From contig VGKS01000008.1 of NCBI GenBank assembly GCA_016866935.1, forward strand, positions 1 to 32,279: a DNA stretch of 32,279 nucleotides, in the 5' to 3' direction. This document shows, piece after piece, positions 7,195 to 16,072 of this stretch. Under the pieces are notes generated by a model. That model worked only from the letters and a program-made list of their open reading frames with translations, searched no databases and was not told the DNA's origin. The number at the start of each line of letters is the position of its first letter. Position 1 is the stretch's first letter. The translations under genes and the position numbers were made by a program. The stretch comes from Candidatus Pacearchaeota archaeon. GTDB taxonomy: Archaea; Nanobdellota; Nanobdellia; Pacearchaeales; GW2011-AR1.

Positions 7195-8163
7195 ATGAGT
7201 CAAAGCGAAATATGGACTGAGAAATATAGACCTTCTATATTTGATGATATGGTTGGTCAGCAAGAAATAGTAAAGCGTGCAAGTGCTTTAGTTACTGCAA
7301 TGAATATTCCACATATTATGTTTGCAGGCCCATCTGGAACTGGAAAATCAACCCTAGCGCTAATAATAGTAAAAGAGTTATTCAAAGAAAAATGGAAAGA
7401 AAATTATCTAGAATTAAATGCCTCTGACGAGAGAGGTATAGAGGTTGTAAGACAAAAAGTTAAAGATTTCGCAAGAACAAAATCGATTGGAGCAGTTCCT
7501 TTCAAAGTTATTTTCTTAGACGAAGCAGATGCCCTAACGCAAGAAGCTCAACAAGCCCTAAGAAGAACAATGGAGAATTACACAAATACTTGCAGATTCA
7601 TTATGTCTTGTAACTATTCAAGCAAAATAATTGATCCAATTCAGTCAAGATGTGTAGTTTTTAGATTCAAGCTATTAGAAAAGAAAGATATTATAGCCGT
7701 AATAAGAAGAATAGCAGATAAAGAAAAGTTAAAGATTACTGAAGATGCTTTAGAAACCCTCTATGAAATGTCAGAAGGAGACTGCAGAAGAGCAATAAAC
7801 TTGCTACAGGCAACTTCATCGATAGCATTGGATATTAATTCAGAAATAATAAAGATGATTGCTGCAAATACAAAACCTACTAATGTAAAAATAGTTTTAG
7901 ATTATGCATTAGCAGGGGACTTTCTTAATGCACGTGAAAAACTCTTAGATATAATGTTAAAAGATAGTGTTTCTGGAACAGATATAATCAAAGCAATTCA
8001 AAAAGAAGTATGGACTCTCCAAGTAGAACCTCAAACAAAAGTTAAACTAACTGAAAAAACAGGAGAAGCAGAGTTCAGAATAGTTGAAGGTAGCGATGAA
8101 TTTGTACAACTTCAAGCACTTTTAGCTTCTTTCGTCCTAGCCGGACTTAAAGAAGAAATTTAA
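7195..8163 (+). CDS. rfcS: Replication factor C small subunit (clamp loader)
   Basis: A 322-aa AAA+ protein with the RFC box EKYRP at 9-13, Walker A GPSGTGKS at 45-52, Walker B VIFLDEAD at about 105-112, sensor 1 Asn140 and the SRC arginine-finger motif at 151-153. These define archaeal RFC-S, which with RFC-L loads PCNA on primed DNA. The length is normal (about 320 aa). No intein is present. A GGTG Shine-Dalgarno-like sequence lies 6 nt before the ATG. The large subunit gene follows 530 bp downstream, separated by an oppositely oriented zinc-finger gene. Confidence 0.96.
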   Translation: MSQSEIWTEKYRPSIFDDMVGQQEIVKRASALVTAMNIPHIMFAGPSGTGKSTLALIIVKELFKEKWKENYLELNASDERGIEVVRQKVKDFARTKSIGAVPFKVIFLDEADALTQEAQQALRRTMENYTNTCRFIMSCNYSSKIIDPIQSRCVVFRFKLLEKKDIIAVIRRIADKEKLKITEDALETLYEMSEGDCRRAINLLQATSSIALDINSEIIKMIAANTKPTNVKIVLDYALAGDFLNAREKLLDIMLKDSVSGTDIIKAIQKEVWTLQVEPQTKVKLTEKTGEAEFRIVEGSDEFVQLQALLASFVLAGLKEEI

Positions 8164-8165
8164 GA

Positions 8166-8597
8166 TTAACTAAAAATGCAATATATAAAATCTCCATCAT
8201 TTATTCCCCTACTTTCTTCTTCCAATAAAAATCTTCTTAAATCATCCAATTGCCTAGCATCTCCTCTATTAAGAAGATTTTTAGATTCTAGATACGCCAA
8301 AGCATTACCGGTTAATTCATGAGCTAAATAAATAGCTCCCCCCCTCCTACCACAACCATAACATGTAAATGTATTTTGTTCAGGTCTAAAAAATGCAGAA
8401 GGATTATTTTCTGAATGAAAAGGGCATAAACTCAAATGAGCATGTTGTAAACTATTAGGTCTTATTTTTAGTTGGTGAGGACTAAGGTCTCTAGCCACCC
8501 AAATTACAGATAAATCTCTATAGGTAGTAGGGCTTCTTTCCCAAAAAGGAACTTCCATTTCTACTCCACCAAAAAGAAGTCCCTGTCTTGCAACCAT
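8166..8597 (-). CDS. Stand-alone CHC2-type (DnaG primase) zinc-finger protein
   Basis: The 143-aa protein is built around a CHC2 zinc ribbon as found at the N-terminus of bacterial DnaG: LCPFHSENNPSAFF (Cys58, His61) and TFTCYGCGRRGGAI (Cys79, Cys82). The following helix (YLAHEL) corresponds to the DnaG 'I.f....' helix. No TOPRIM or RNA polymerase domain follows; the last 45 residues are charged and helical. Archaeal DnaG normally lacks this ribbon. It lies between the two RFC genes in the opposite orientation. Function is likely nucleic-acid binding, possibly linked to priming or to a mobile element. A separate small TOPRIM protein is encoded at 25893-26270. Confidence 0.8.
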   Translation of the reverse strand: MVARQGLLFGGVEMEVPFWERSPTTYRDLSVIWVARDLSPHQLKIRPNSLQHAHLSLCPFHSENNPSAFFRPEQNTFTCYGCGRRGGAIYLAHELTGNALAYLESKNLLNRGDARQLDDLRRFLLEEESRGINDGDFIYCIFS

Positions 8598-8689
8598 AAA
8601 AATAATTTATTAATGAGGTTAAAAAATATATTGACAAATAGATATATCCTTAAATAAGACAAACATAAACCAATAAGATAAGAGGTAAA

Positions 8690-9859
8690 ATGAAAGCATC
8701 AAACTTTGCAGAAAAATATAGGCCTAGTCTAGTCCAAGACATAGTAGGTCAAGAACAAGCAATACAAGATACTCAAAAATTTATAAAAGAATTCCCTAAA
8801 AAGAAAGGCCTAATCCTTCATGGTCAATCTGGAACTGGAAAAACAACTCTTGTTCATGCAATAGCAAAAGAAAACAATCTAGACATATTTGAACTAAATT
8901 CTTCAGATTTAAGAAATCGCCTTAAATTAGAAGAAATTCTAAAGCCAGCAAGCGAGCAACACAGCTTATTCAAATCAGGCAAAATACTTCTAATGGACGA
9001 AGTAGATGGGGTCACAGGAACAGATATAGGAGGAGTTCCAGAATTAATAAGAATCTTAGAAAAGTCGGCACATCCAATAATAATGACTGGAAATGATATA
9101 TGGGATTCTAAGTTTTCAGAATTAAGACCAAAGTGCAAATTAGTAGAAATGAATCCATTATCAGTAGAGAATATAGTAAAAGTTCTTCAAGGTATCTTAA
9201 AAAAAGAAGGAGTAAGCGAAAATGTCCATTATCTTAAACAAATTGCAATAAAGTCTCAAGGAGATCTAAGAGCAGCAGTAAATGACCTCCAAACTTATGT
9301 CTTGAGTGACCAAACAAATGTAGACTTCTTAGAAGAAAGAAGCAAGCAAGACACAATTTTCAATATTTTAAAGAAGTTATTCCAACAAAGAAATGATAAT
9401 CTTAACCTATTTGATACTACAAAAATGTCATTAGATGAAATATTATTATGGATAGAAGAAAACATTCCAAGAGAATACAAAGGTAAAGCATTGGCAAAGG
9501 CATATCTTGCCCTTGCCCAAGCAGACATCTTCCGTGGAAGAATATACCGTCAACAATTCTGGAGATTTCTAGTATATCAAAATATATTCCAGTCAGCAGG
9601 AATAAGCTATGCAAAAGACAAACCTAAAACAGCATTTACAAAATACGAAAGACCTCAAAGAATACTAAAAATCTGGCTCAACAATAGAATCATGGGAAAG
9701 AAAAAAACTATTTCTCAAAAGTATGCAAGATACGTCCACTGCAGCACCAGTAGAGCCATGCAAGACTTTCAAATAATAAAGAAAATTATCGCATCTAAAC
9801 CAGAGATAGCAAAAAACCTCAACCTCTCAGATGAAGAAATGGATTTTATTAAAAAGTAA
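8690..9859 (+). CDS. rfcL: Replication factor C large subunit
   Basis: AAA+ protein with EKYRP at 8-12, Walker A GQSGTGKT at 45-52, Walker B ILLMDEVD at about 99-106 and the VTGTDIGG sequence characteristic of the large subunit. The C-terminal collar region follows. At 389 aa it is short for RFC-L (usually 400-500). The C-terminus lacks the PIP-like tail found in longer homologues. A good Shine-Dalgarno sequence GAGGT sits just before the ATG and TTAAATAA lies upstream, so the mRNA is leadered. It partners RFC-S to load PCNA. Confidence 0.95.
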   Translation: MKASNFAEKYRPSLVQDIVGQEQAIQDTQKFIKEFPKKKGLILHGQSGTGKTTLVHAIAKENNLDIFELNSSDLRNRLKLEEILKPASEQHSLFKSGKILLMDEVDGVTGTDIGGVPELIRILEKSAHPIIMTGNDIWDSKFSELRPKCKLVEMNPLSVENIVKVLQGILKKEGVSENVHYLKQIAIKSQGDLRAAVNDLQTYVLSDQTNVDFLEERSKQDTIFNILKKLFQQRNDNLNLFDTTKMSLDEILLWIEENIPREYKGKALAKAYLALAQADIFRGRIYRQQFWRFLVYQNIFQSAGISYAKDKPKTAFTKYERPQRILKIWLNNRIMGKKKTISQKYARYVHCSTSRAMQDFQIIKKIIASKPEIAKNLNLSDEEMDFIKK

Positions 9860-10451
9860 AATTCTTCTCTACTTGCTTCCAGTTAACCATATTCCACCAA
9901 TTCTCAATAAATTCAGCTCTTCTGTTTTGATATTTCAAATAATACGCATGTTCCCAAACATCAATTACAAGTAGGGGCTTCTTTCCAACACTTAATGGAG
10001 AATCCTGATCCTTTGTGTTAATTATCTCTAACTTTCCGTTTGACAAAACTAACCAAGTGTACCCAGAACCAAATAAAGTAGTTGCATTTTGAGTAAACTG
10101 CTTTTTAAATTCTTCAAAACTTCCAAAATCTTTCTTAATAGCATCTAAAACTTTTCCATGAGCTTCTGTCTTCTTAGGCCTCATGCATTCCCAAAAAACA
10201 TTGTGATTGACATAACCTCCGCCAAAATTCCTAACAGCTGTTTGAATATCTTTAGGAACCTTATCTAATCCAATAAGTAACTCCTCAACGGTTTTATCAA
10301 ATAAAGCGGGATGCTTCTCTAAAGCCAAATTCAACTTATCACAATAAGTCTGATGATGTTTTGAATAATGTATTTCTACAGTCTTAGCATCCATATAAGG
10401 CTCCAAGGCATCAAATGCATAAGGTAATTTAGGCAAGGAGTGTTTATTCAT
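9849..10451 (-). CDS. sod: Superoxide dismutase, Fe/Mn family
   Basis: From ATG 10451 (TTTATAAA about 25 nt upstream, leaderless) the protein is 200 aa and starts like the family (LPKLPYAFDALEPYM). Metal ligands are visible: His28 (EIHYSKHH), His83 (NHNVFW), Asp164 and His168 (DVWEHAYY). The gateway Tyr36 is present. GGG at 77-79 and Gln149 in DQDSPL are Mn-type markers, so a Mn or cambialistic enzyme is likely. It converts superoxide to peroxide and oxygen. The gene ends 11 bp inside the end of rfcL (convergent overlap) and is divergent from herA. No signal peptide, so cytoplasmic. Confidence 0.94.
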   Translation of the reverse strand: MNKHSLPKLPYAFDALEPYMDAKTVEIHYSKHHQTYCDKLNLALEKHPALFDKTVEELLIGLDKVPKDIQTAVRNFGGGYVNHNVFWECMRPKKTEAHGKVLDAIKKDFGSFEEFKKQFTQNATTLFGSGYTWLVLSNGKLEIINTKDQDSPLSVGKKPLLVIDVWEHAYYLKYQNRRAEFIENWWNMVNWKQVEKNFTF

Positions 10452-10526
10452 ACAAAAATCCAGTAACCACAGTTTATAAAAATTTGTAGCCAAAACCTAT
10501 TTAATCATAAAAACATCAAGATAGAC

Positions 10527-11837
10527 ATGTCTTATGATATAATACTTGGTAGAGATGCTTCAGATAAAAAAAAGTTTGGTAAGTCAGGACTTATACCTAT
10601 AGGAAAAGGATATGTAACAATGGGAAATTATACCTCAATGTCTAACAACATATTTTTAGATGTAGCAAGATCTCATGTAATTCTAGTAGCAGGAAAGAGA
10701 GGATCTGGAAAATCATATACCTTAGGAGTTATAACTGAAGAAATAGCAAACTTGCCCCAAGAATTAGCAAGAAATATTGCTCCGATAATATTTGATACAA
10801 TGGGTATATTCTGGACAATGAAATTCAAGAATGAAAAAGACAAAGATATTCTTCATGAGTGGAATCTAGAAGCCAGAGAGTCTCCAGTAAAAGTATTTGC
10901 ACCAATAGGAAAGATTGAAGAGTATAAAGAGAAAGGAATTCCAGTAGATGAAACATTCGCTCTTAAAGCATCAGAATTAGATAGTGAAGACTGGATAATC
11001 ACTTTTAATCTAGCAATGACTTCACAAGAAGGAGTTCTAATAACAAACACCATAGCAGAATTAAAAGAAAGATCGAGTGACTTCAATATACAAGATATAA
11101 TCAAGCAAGTAACTCATACTCACAATGTAAGTCAAGAAACAAAGAATATAGTATCATCTTTATTCCAAGCTGCTGAAAGCTGGGGAATATTTTCAAAATC
11201 AAACCAAGGAACAGAAATAATAGACTTAGTAAATGCTGGTAAAACAACAATCCTAGATTTATCAGTTTACAGCTCCATAGGTTCATTTAATGTAAGAGGT
11301 TTAGTAATAGGTTTAGTCAGTAAGAAATTATTCAATGAAAGAATAAATGCTAGAAAGAAGGAAGAAATCCAATCTATTCAACACGGAATAGATTATGCAT
11401 CTTACAATCCTACAAGAGAGAATCCATTAGTGTGGCTTTTCATTGACGAAGCTCACGAATTCTTAAAAAAGAATGAAAAGACCCCGGCTACAGATGCTTT
11501 AGTACAGATTCTAAGAGAGGGAAGACAACCAGGCATATCATTAGTTCTAGCAACTCAGCAACCAGGCCAGATACATAATGATGTAATGACTCAATCAGAC
11601 ATAGTAATATCTCATAGAGTTACATCTAAACCAGATATAGAAGCTTTAAACCAAATAATGCAATCCTATCTTTTAGAAAGCATCAAAACAAGTATGGACA
11701 AATTACCTAGCAGTAAAGGAAGTGCAATAATCTTAGATGATAATTCAGAAAGAATTTATCCAATGAGGATGCGTCCAAGATTAACCTGGCACGGAGGAGA
11801 GTCACCTAGTGCTGTCAAGGGAGAATCCTCAATATAG
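10527..11837 (+). CDS. herA: HerA-like DNA helicase/translocase
   Basis: The 436-aa HerA/FtsK-type ATPase has Walker A GKRGSGKS at 56-63 after an N-terminal beta segment (HAS-barrel position), Walker B LVWLFIDEAHEF at about 301-312, and the later motif ILREGRQPGISLVLATQQP with QSDIVISHR, typical of archaeal HerA. HerA forms hexameric rings that work with NurA and Mre11-Rad50 in end resection. NurA is not in the window. The length is slightly below classical HerA (about 500 aa), so a HerA paralogue (DUF87 family) is possible. Confidence 0.88.
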   Translation: MSYDIILGRDASDKKKFGKSGLIPIGKGYVTMGNYTSMSNNIFLDVARSHVILVAGKRGSGKSYTLGVITEEIANLPQELARNIAPIIFDTMGIFWTMKFKNEKDKDILHEWNLEARESPVKVFAPIGKIEEYKEKGIPVDETFALKASELDSEDWIITFNLAMTSQEGVLITNTIAELKERSSDFNIQDIIKQVTHTHNVSQETKNIVSSLFQAAESWGIFSKSNQGTEIIDLVNAGKTTILDLSVYSSIGSFNVRGLVIGLVSKKLFNERINARKKEEIQSIQHGIDYASYNPTRENPLVWLFIDEAHEFLKKNEKTPATDALVQILREGRQPGISLVLATQQPGQIHNDVMTQSDIVISHRVTSKPDIEALNQIMQSYLLESIKTSMDKLPSSKGSAIILDDNSERIYPMRMRPRLTWHGGESPSAVKGESSI

Positions 11838-11871
11838 AAAAACTTAAATATTAGTTATACGGTTTATACAT

Positions 11872-12096
11872 ATGATAGAAATAAAGACTAAACTAAAAAA
11901 ATGGGGAAATTCATTTGGGGTAGTTGTACCCATAAGTTCAGTCGAAGAAGAGGGAGCAAAAGAAGGGGATGAAGTTATTGTATTAATGAAAAAAGAAAAA
12001 AACAATGTTCTAAGAGAAACTTTTGGAAAATATAAATTCAAAAAATCTACTAAAAAAATGATGGAAGAAACGGATAAAGCTTTGTATAATGAGTAA
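11872..12096 (+). CDS. AbrB-type antitoxin (VapB-like)
   Basis: The 74-aa protein opens with the swapped-hairpin AbrB/SpoVT motif: TKLKKWGNSFGVVVP and a following EGDEVIV strand. The C-terminal tail is charged and should bind the toxin. It overlaps the next gene by 8 bp, the usual antitoxin-first layout. AbrB antitoxins normally repress their own operon. A TTAAATATT element lies upstream in the 34-bp gap after herA. Confidence 0.85.
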   Translation: MIEIKTKLKKWGNSFGVVVPISSVEEEGAKEGDEVIVLMKKEKNNVLRETFGKYKFKKSTKKMMEETDKALYNE

Positions 12097-12451
12097 ATTT
12101 TTATTTGATACATATGCAATAATAGAGACCTTAAACGGAAATGAAGATTATTCCAAATATCTTGATTCTGAAATAGTTATTAATAATTTTATATTCGCAG
12201 AATTATGTTATAACCTGTTAAAAAATAAAGAAAAAGAAACTGAAAAACACCTAGACCATTATTCCAAACAAATAATATCTGTAAAACCAGAATGGATTAA
12301 AGGGGCAATGAGATTTAGAATAGAATGGAAAGATAGAAATGTGTCTATTACAGATTGTATTGGTTATATTATGGCAAAAGAACTAAACATAAAATTTCTT
12401 ACGGGAGATAAGGAATTCAAAGGTTTAGATAATGTAGAGTTTGTGAAATAA
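12089..12451 (+). CDS. PIN-domain ribonuclease toxin (VapC-like)
   Basis: The 120-aa PIN domain has the four acidic metal ligands in place: Asp7 (FLFDTYAI), Glu38 (IFAELCY), Asp89 (SITDCIGYIMA) and Asp107 (FLTGDKEF). Such enzymes cleave RNA, often tRNA or rRNA, when freed from the antitoxin. It overlaps the AbrB-type gene by 8 bp. All catalytic residues being intact suggests a working module. Confidence 0.87.
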   Translation: MSKFLFDTYAIIETLNGNEDYSKYLDSEIVINNFIFAELCYNLLKNKEKETEKHLDHYSKQIISVKPEWIKGAMRFRIEWKDRNVSITDCIGYIMAKELNIKFLTGDKEFKGLDNVEFVK

Positions 12452-12493
12452 TAAAACCACAAGCTTTTTAAACCACTTTTAAATAGTAACAAT

Positions 12494-12787
12494 ATGACAG
12501 AAAGAGAAGACTTCAGAGAATTTGAAGAAAGAGTAAAACTACCAGCAATAGCTACAAAAGAACAATTAGAACAAATAGGAGCGCGTCATTTCAGAGGAGA
12601 TAATTTCGAAAAAAACGGAGTCCAATTCAGAATAGATCAAATGCAATATCAAAAAGAAAAATGTATGTATGTATGGAAAAGAATAGGCCCTAACGCAAGA
12701 ATAGAACAAAAGCCTTATCTTATACATGTGGAAATAAGACCTGACGGTTACAAATATTTCGAAACTAAAGAAGATGAAATGTTATAA
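12494..12787 (+). CDS. Small uncharacterised protein, 97 aa
   Basis: I do not recognise this protein. It is charged, cytoplasmic, with an alpha N-terminus (DFREFEERVK) and a likely beta C-terminal half (KNGVQFRIDQMQ, YLIHVEIRPDGYKYF). It has a single cysteine and no known motif. A TTTTAAATA box lies about 20-25 nt upstream of the ATG, so it has its own promoter. It overlaps the end of the convergent Trm5-like gene by 6 bp. Confidence 0.7.
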   Translation: MTEREDFREFEERVKLPAIATKEQLEQIGARHFRGDNFEKNGVQFRIDQMQYQKEKCMYVWKRIGPNARIEQKPYLIHVEIRPDGYKYFETKEDEML

Positions 12788-13564
12788 TACTTTAACATCA
12801 GCTCTATACCTAAACTTTCTAGCTCCAACATCTCCAGCCTTTACAATTCTTAATATCTTAACTTTTTTCTTGGATTCATTAGCCCTTGATAAAATCATAT
12901 CTCTTAGATTGTTAACTTCATCTTCTAAATAAAAACCATAATAATGAATTATACTTCCTTTCTTAACAACTCTAAATGAAACGTCTAGAAAATCATCTTC
13001 TAAATTAGGCCTAGACATAACAACCCTGTCAAAAATTCCATTGACTTTTTTACCATTTCCAATTACTCTTCTAACATCTCCCTGTATAACATGCACTTTT
13101 CCAATCAATTTATTGCGTTTAACATTCTCCAAAGCATAACGAGAAGGTTCTTTTCCAAGCTCCACACTATAAACTTCACGAGCCAAAGAGTTCTTAGCAA
13201 TAACTATAGAAAAAGGAGCAACTCCACCAAACATTACAAGAACACGCTCTCCTCTCTTCACAAATGAAGCAACATTCTTCCTCTCCTCAGATAAACGAGG
13301 AGAAAAATAACATGTTTCTACATTAAATCTAAACTCACACCCATTTTCTCGATAAAGTGCCTCAAGAGTCTTATCTCCAGCAAGCCACTTAGTTTTCAAA
13401 GTCCTAAGACGACCAGAAAACTTTCCAGTCTTTTCCAAAACAGTCATAACGCCTTTATGTTTAGCCAAATAATCAACAGCAAATTTTCTTTTAGCTGGAA
13501 CAGAAACACCTCTATCAAACTTCAATATAGCTATATTTCCAACAACATCGAACCCAATACGCAT
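12782..13564 (-). CDS. Trm5/Tyw2-like tRNA methyltransferase
   Basis: The 260-aa protein matches the Met10/Trm5 family: N-terminal FDVVGNIAILK and GRLRTLKTKWLAGD (D2 domain), CYFSPRLSEER at 85-95 with the conserved Arg90, then a SAM-binding Rossmann core MFGGVAPFSI (111-120), SVELGKEPSRYALEN (133-147) and DRVVMSRP (179-186). Trm5 makes m1G37 in tRNA. Two deviations: the usual N-(L/P)-P motif reads Ser-Arg-Pro, and the optional D1 domain is absent, as expected from the length. Tyw2-like transfer to wybutosine precursor is the alternative. Confidence 0.8.
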   Translation of the reverse strand: MRIGFDVVGNIAILKFDRGVSVPAKRKFAVDYLAKHKGVMTVLEKTGKFSGRLRTLKTKWLAGDKTLEALYRENGCEFRFNVETCYFSPRLSEERKNVASFVKRGERVLVMFGGVAPFSIVIAKNSLAREVYSVELGKEPSRYALENVKRNKLIGKVHVIQGDVRRVIGNGKKVNGIFDRVVMSRPNLEDDFLDVSFRVVKKGSIIHYYGFYLEDEVNNLRDMILSRANESKKKVKILRIVKAGDVGARKFRYRADVKVL

Positions 13565-13568
13565 AATA

Positions 13569-14363
13569 TTAAATCAACTCTTTTCCGCGAGCCAGAACAT
13601 TTCTATGGTTTAATAAATCTCTTATTTGATCACGTGCACCATTAGGGTTAGGATGCGATCCATCGGCAATTGCTTTATTTATCTTTGTTATCTTTTCATT
13701 TATTTCCATTATCTGATTCCAAGTGTGTCTTGAGAATTGTTTTTTCATCTTCTGAGTTCTAATCCATTGAACTACCCATGTGTCAAAGAAGAAAGCATAG
13801 ATTAAAGCACCAAAAGCGCCCCACAAATAAACTCCAGCATACGCTTCCAACTCAGTAGTAGCCCATAATCCAAAGTAAATCACTGCATAAAATACCCAAG
13901 CAGCTTTTCTAAGCCATTCATCTAAATCTTTAGTAAATGCCCAGTAAATCATAAATGGCAGAACTCCAGCAACGGTAATAAACAAAACTTGATACTGAAC
14001 TAATATAGTTCCAATCCAAATATAATTAAGATTTCTAACTCCAAGTAATCCAATAATAATTGCAACTAATCTCAATACCCCTTTATGTTTAAATCCTTGG
14101 AAGAAAGGTAAATTACCTAAAATAATTCCTACAATAATAGAAATAAGGATGAAAAGTAAAGTTTTCTCAAACAATAAATATCCTGTCCAATCAAAGCCGC
14201 CTAGCAAAAACCTTAACAATGGTTCTAAATTCATAGTGATAGAATTGATTACCTGTTCAGTCCCATACCAAAACCCTCCTCCAAATTGAGCACTAACAAT
14301 AGGAATAAAAGCAAAAAATAACAAAGCAGATAAAGTCAGAACAATTGTATTTGTATTTTTCAT
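13569..14363 (-). CDS. Signal-peptide membrane protein, family member 1
   Basis: The 264-aa protein has a signal peptide ending VSAQ (about 25), an amphipathic stretch leading to LLRFLLGG, then about five to six membrane helices and a 55-aa charged cytoplasmic-looking tail (from about 205). It aligns visibly with the next gene: LL.FLLG, LLF.LI.I....L....., LRLVAIIIGLLGVR, PFMIYW and RKAAWVFYAVIYFGL. A TTTATAA box about 25 nt before the ATG matches that of the next gene. No enzymatic motif is seen and I cannot assign a function. It is the first of five similar genes between 13.5 and 17.4 kb. Confidence 0.8.
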   Translation of the reverse strand: MKNTNTIVLTLSALLFFAFIPIVSAQFGGGFWYGTEQVINSITMNLEPLLRFLLGGFDWTGYLLFEKTLLFILISIIVGIILGNLPFFQGFKHKGVLRLVAIIIGLLGVRNLNYIWIGTILVQYQVLFITVAGVLPFMIYWAFTKDLDEWLRKAAWVFYAVIYFGLWATTELEAYAGVYLWGAFGALIYAFFFDTWVVQWIRTQKMKKQFSRHTWNQIMEINEKITKINKAIADGSHPNPNGARDQIRDLLNHRNVLARGKELI

Positions 14364-14410
14364 GTGTTAAACAACACTCCAAGAGTTATAAACATTTTGA
14401 GAAAATTTAT

Positions 14411-15259
14411 TTATGCTTTCCCAACAAGCTTATACTTACCTGGAGGAATTCCCAACCTTTTAGCTTTCTTTTGAATACTCTTTATAACAATATCAGCCTT
14501 TTCAACATCAAAACCAGGCTCCAATTGATTCCTTGTAGCCTTAATATACTCATCATCAAGATCAAGCTGATGTTTAGCTAATCTAAGGTCACTATCCGCA
14601 CTTGCCCTAACATTAGCAAGAGCATTTTGTATAGTTTTATCTGCAATAAACATAATCAAACAAAGTCCTGCAGTAATCAAATAAATAAATGCCGGATTAA
14701 ATGCCGGATTAATTGGTTTTTCTTGTATACCGCTAGGATAAAAACCGATCGTAACTGCTTCTACTCTATAAAAGAAAAGCCCTACAAAAACAACAGCAGC
14801 AAATATCCAAGCAGTCTTTCGCATTACGGTGCTTTTAGCAAGACCTTTTTCCACATAAAAGAAATAAAGTATAAATGGGAAAAAAGAAGTTAAAGCTATA
14901 CCAAGCGCAGTATAAGGCAAAACAACAGTCTCAACCCATGTAGGAGTTATCCATCTAACAGCAAGAATCGAAACCACTACAGAAATAATCCAAGATTTGC
15001 TTTGCAGTGGAGAAACCTGGCTTAAAGCATAATTAACAAGAGATATTAAGATAATAAAAAAAAGCAACTTTGCAAAGAACAACTCTCCACTATCAGTGTT
15101 TTTTCCAAGCAAAAACTTACCAAATGGTTCAAAAATAGTGTTATAAAAATTCTCTGCACTATCCGCGACTACTTGTAAAGTTAACTGCGCACTAACAAAA
15201 TCAGCCAAACCACCAAATACAAAAAGCGAAAGTAAAACAATAACACCTAATTTCTTCAT
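14411..15259 (-). CDS. Signal-peptide membrane protein, family member 2
   Basis: The 282-aa paralogue of the downstream gene has a signal peptide ending VSAQ (about 25), the segment FGKFLLGK, about five to six membrane helices (with SKSWIISVVVSILAVRW, FFPFILYFFY and MRKTAWIFAAVVFVGLFF) and a 75-aa charged tail predicted helical. Its own TTTATAAA lies about 26 nt upstream, so each member seems separately transcribed from similar leaderless promoters. Function unknown. Confidence 0.8.
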   Translation of the reverse strand: MKKLGVIVLLSLFVFGGLADFVSAQLTLQVVADSAENFYNTIFEPFGKFLLGKNTDSGELFFAKLLFFIILISLVNYALSQVSPLQSKSWIISVVVSILAVRWITPTWVETVVLPYTALGIALTSFFPFILYFFYVEKGLAKSTVMRKTAWIFAAVVFVGLFFYRVEAVTIGFYPSGIQEKPINPAFNPAFIYLITAGLCLIMFIADKTIQNALANVRASADSDLRLAKHQLDLDDEYIKATRNQLEPGFDVEKADIVIKSIQKKAKRLGIPPGKYKLVGKA

Positions 15260-15303
15260 GTATTAACTCAAATCATCATCATTTATAAACATTTCTCGAA
15301 CAA

Positions 15304-15963
15304 TCAAGAACTTCCAGATTCTATGCCTTTAACGACCTTTTCTATCTTCTTCTCATTAAATCTAGAGTTTTGTTCAATTAAATTTTTTCTACGTTTCTCA
15401 AAATAAAATGCAAAAATAGAGTTAAGCTTATACCATAAAAATATAAATAAAAATATTATAAAAATAAAAAAAGTTCGCCAAAGCGGTGAAACTTTCAAAA
15501 AAACAAGTTCTGAAGCTAAGCTAGACAAAGAAGAAAAAAAATGTAATTGAGCTAAAACAGTAACACAAAGAAGAGAGTAGACAAATCTTAAGAGTTTACT
15601 ATCAACATAAAAGTATTTAGTAACAGAAATCAAAGTAAACAACCATAAACCAAATACAAAAAGCATAGTTAAGGACAAACTCCAATCAATTCCAAACAAA
15701 ACAACAAAAACTATATTTATCTTAATAAAGAAAGCATCAATTCCAGATATAAGCTTATTCTTTAGTAAAAATTCTTTCCATTGCATCCCTATAAATTCCC
15801 ATTTCTCCTTCTGCCCAAATTCCTTAACCTTTGTTATATTCCCCTCAAGATTTTCAACACCTTCATCGATTTTACCTTCAATATCTCCAATCTGTCCAGA
15901 AACTAAAGAAATAAAGGCTAAGATAAACAAAAATACCCCAATTCTTCTAAGCAAACTAACCAT
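15304..15963 (-). CDS. Signal-peptide membrane protein, family member 3
   Basis: A TTG at 15984 is possible but the ATG at 15963 fits a TATTTAAA about 25 nt upstream and gives a standard signal peptide (MVSLLRRIGVFLFILAFISL, ending VSGQ). The 219-aa product then has a charged, coil-prone segment (30-65), about four membrane helices and a basic tail (KRRKNLIEQNSRFNEKK). The order of helices, with a KLLRFVYSL segment after the second helix, parallels members 4 and 5. Function unknown. Confidence 0.72.
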   Translation of the reverse strand: MVSLLRRIGVFLFILAFISLVSGQIGDIEGKIDEGVENLEGNITKVKEFGQKEKWEFIGMQWKEFLLKNKLISGIDAFFIKINIVFVVLFGIDWSLSLTMLFVFGLWLFTLISVTKYFYVDSKLLRFVYSLLCVTVLAQLHFFSSLSSLASELVFLKVSPLWRTFFIFIIFLFIFLWYKLNSIFAFYFEKRRKNLIEQNSRFNEKKIEKVVKGIESGSS

Positions 15964-16012
15964 TAATATAAGAAAAAAGCCCAATTTAAATAACTTTCAT
16001 GATATCAAAATC

Positions 16013-16066
16013 TTTATATAAACTAAAAAATAGTAATTATAATAAAGAGTTATAATGAAAGGAGGT
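16013..16066 (+). promoter_or_regulatory. Promoter and strong Shine-Dalgarno of member 4
   Basis: TTTATATAAA at 16013 predicts a start near 16043. The resulting leader holds AAAGGAGGT with GGAGGT at 16061-16066, six bases before the ATG at 16073. This is the strongest ribosome-binding site in the window, among mostly leaderless genes, and it decides the start in favour of 16073 over 16055. Confidence 0.7.
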
Positions 16067-16072
16067 ATAAAT

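Noticed and set aside
16055-16072. Upstream ATG of membrane member 4
   Set aside because: It overlaps the Shine-Dalgarno sequence that serves the ATG at 16073, and the signal peptide starts properly from there.
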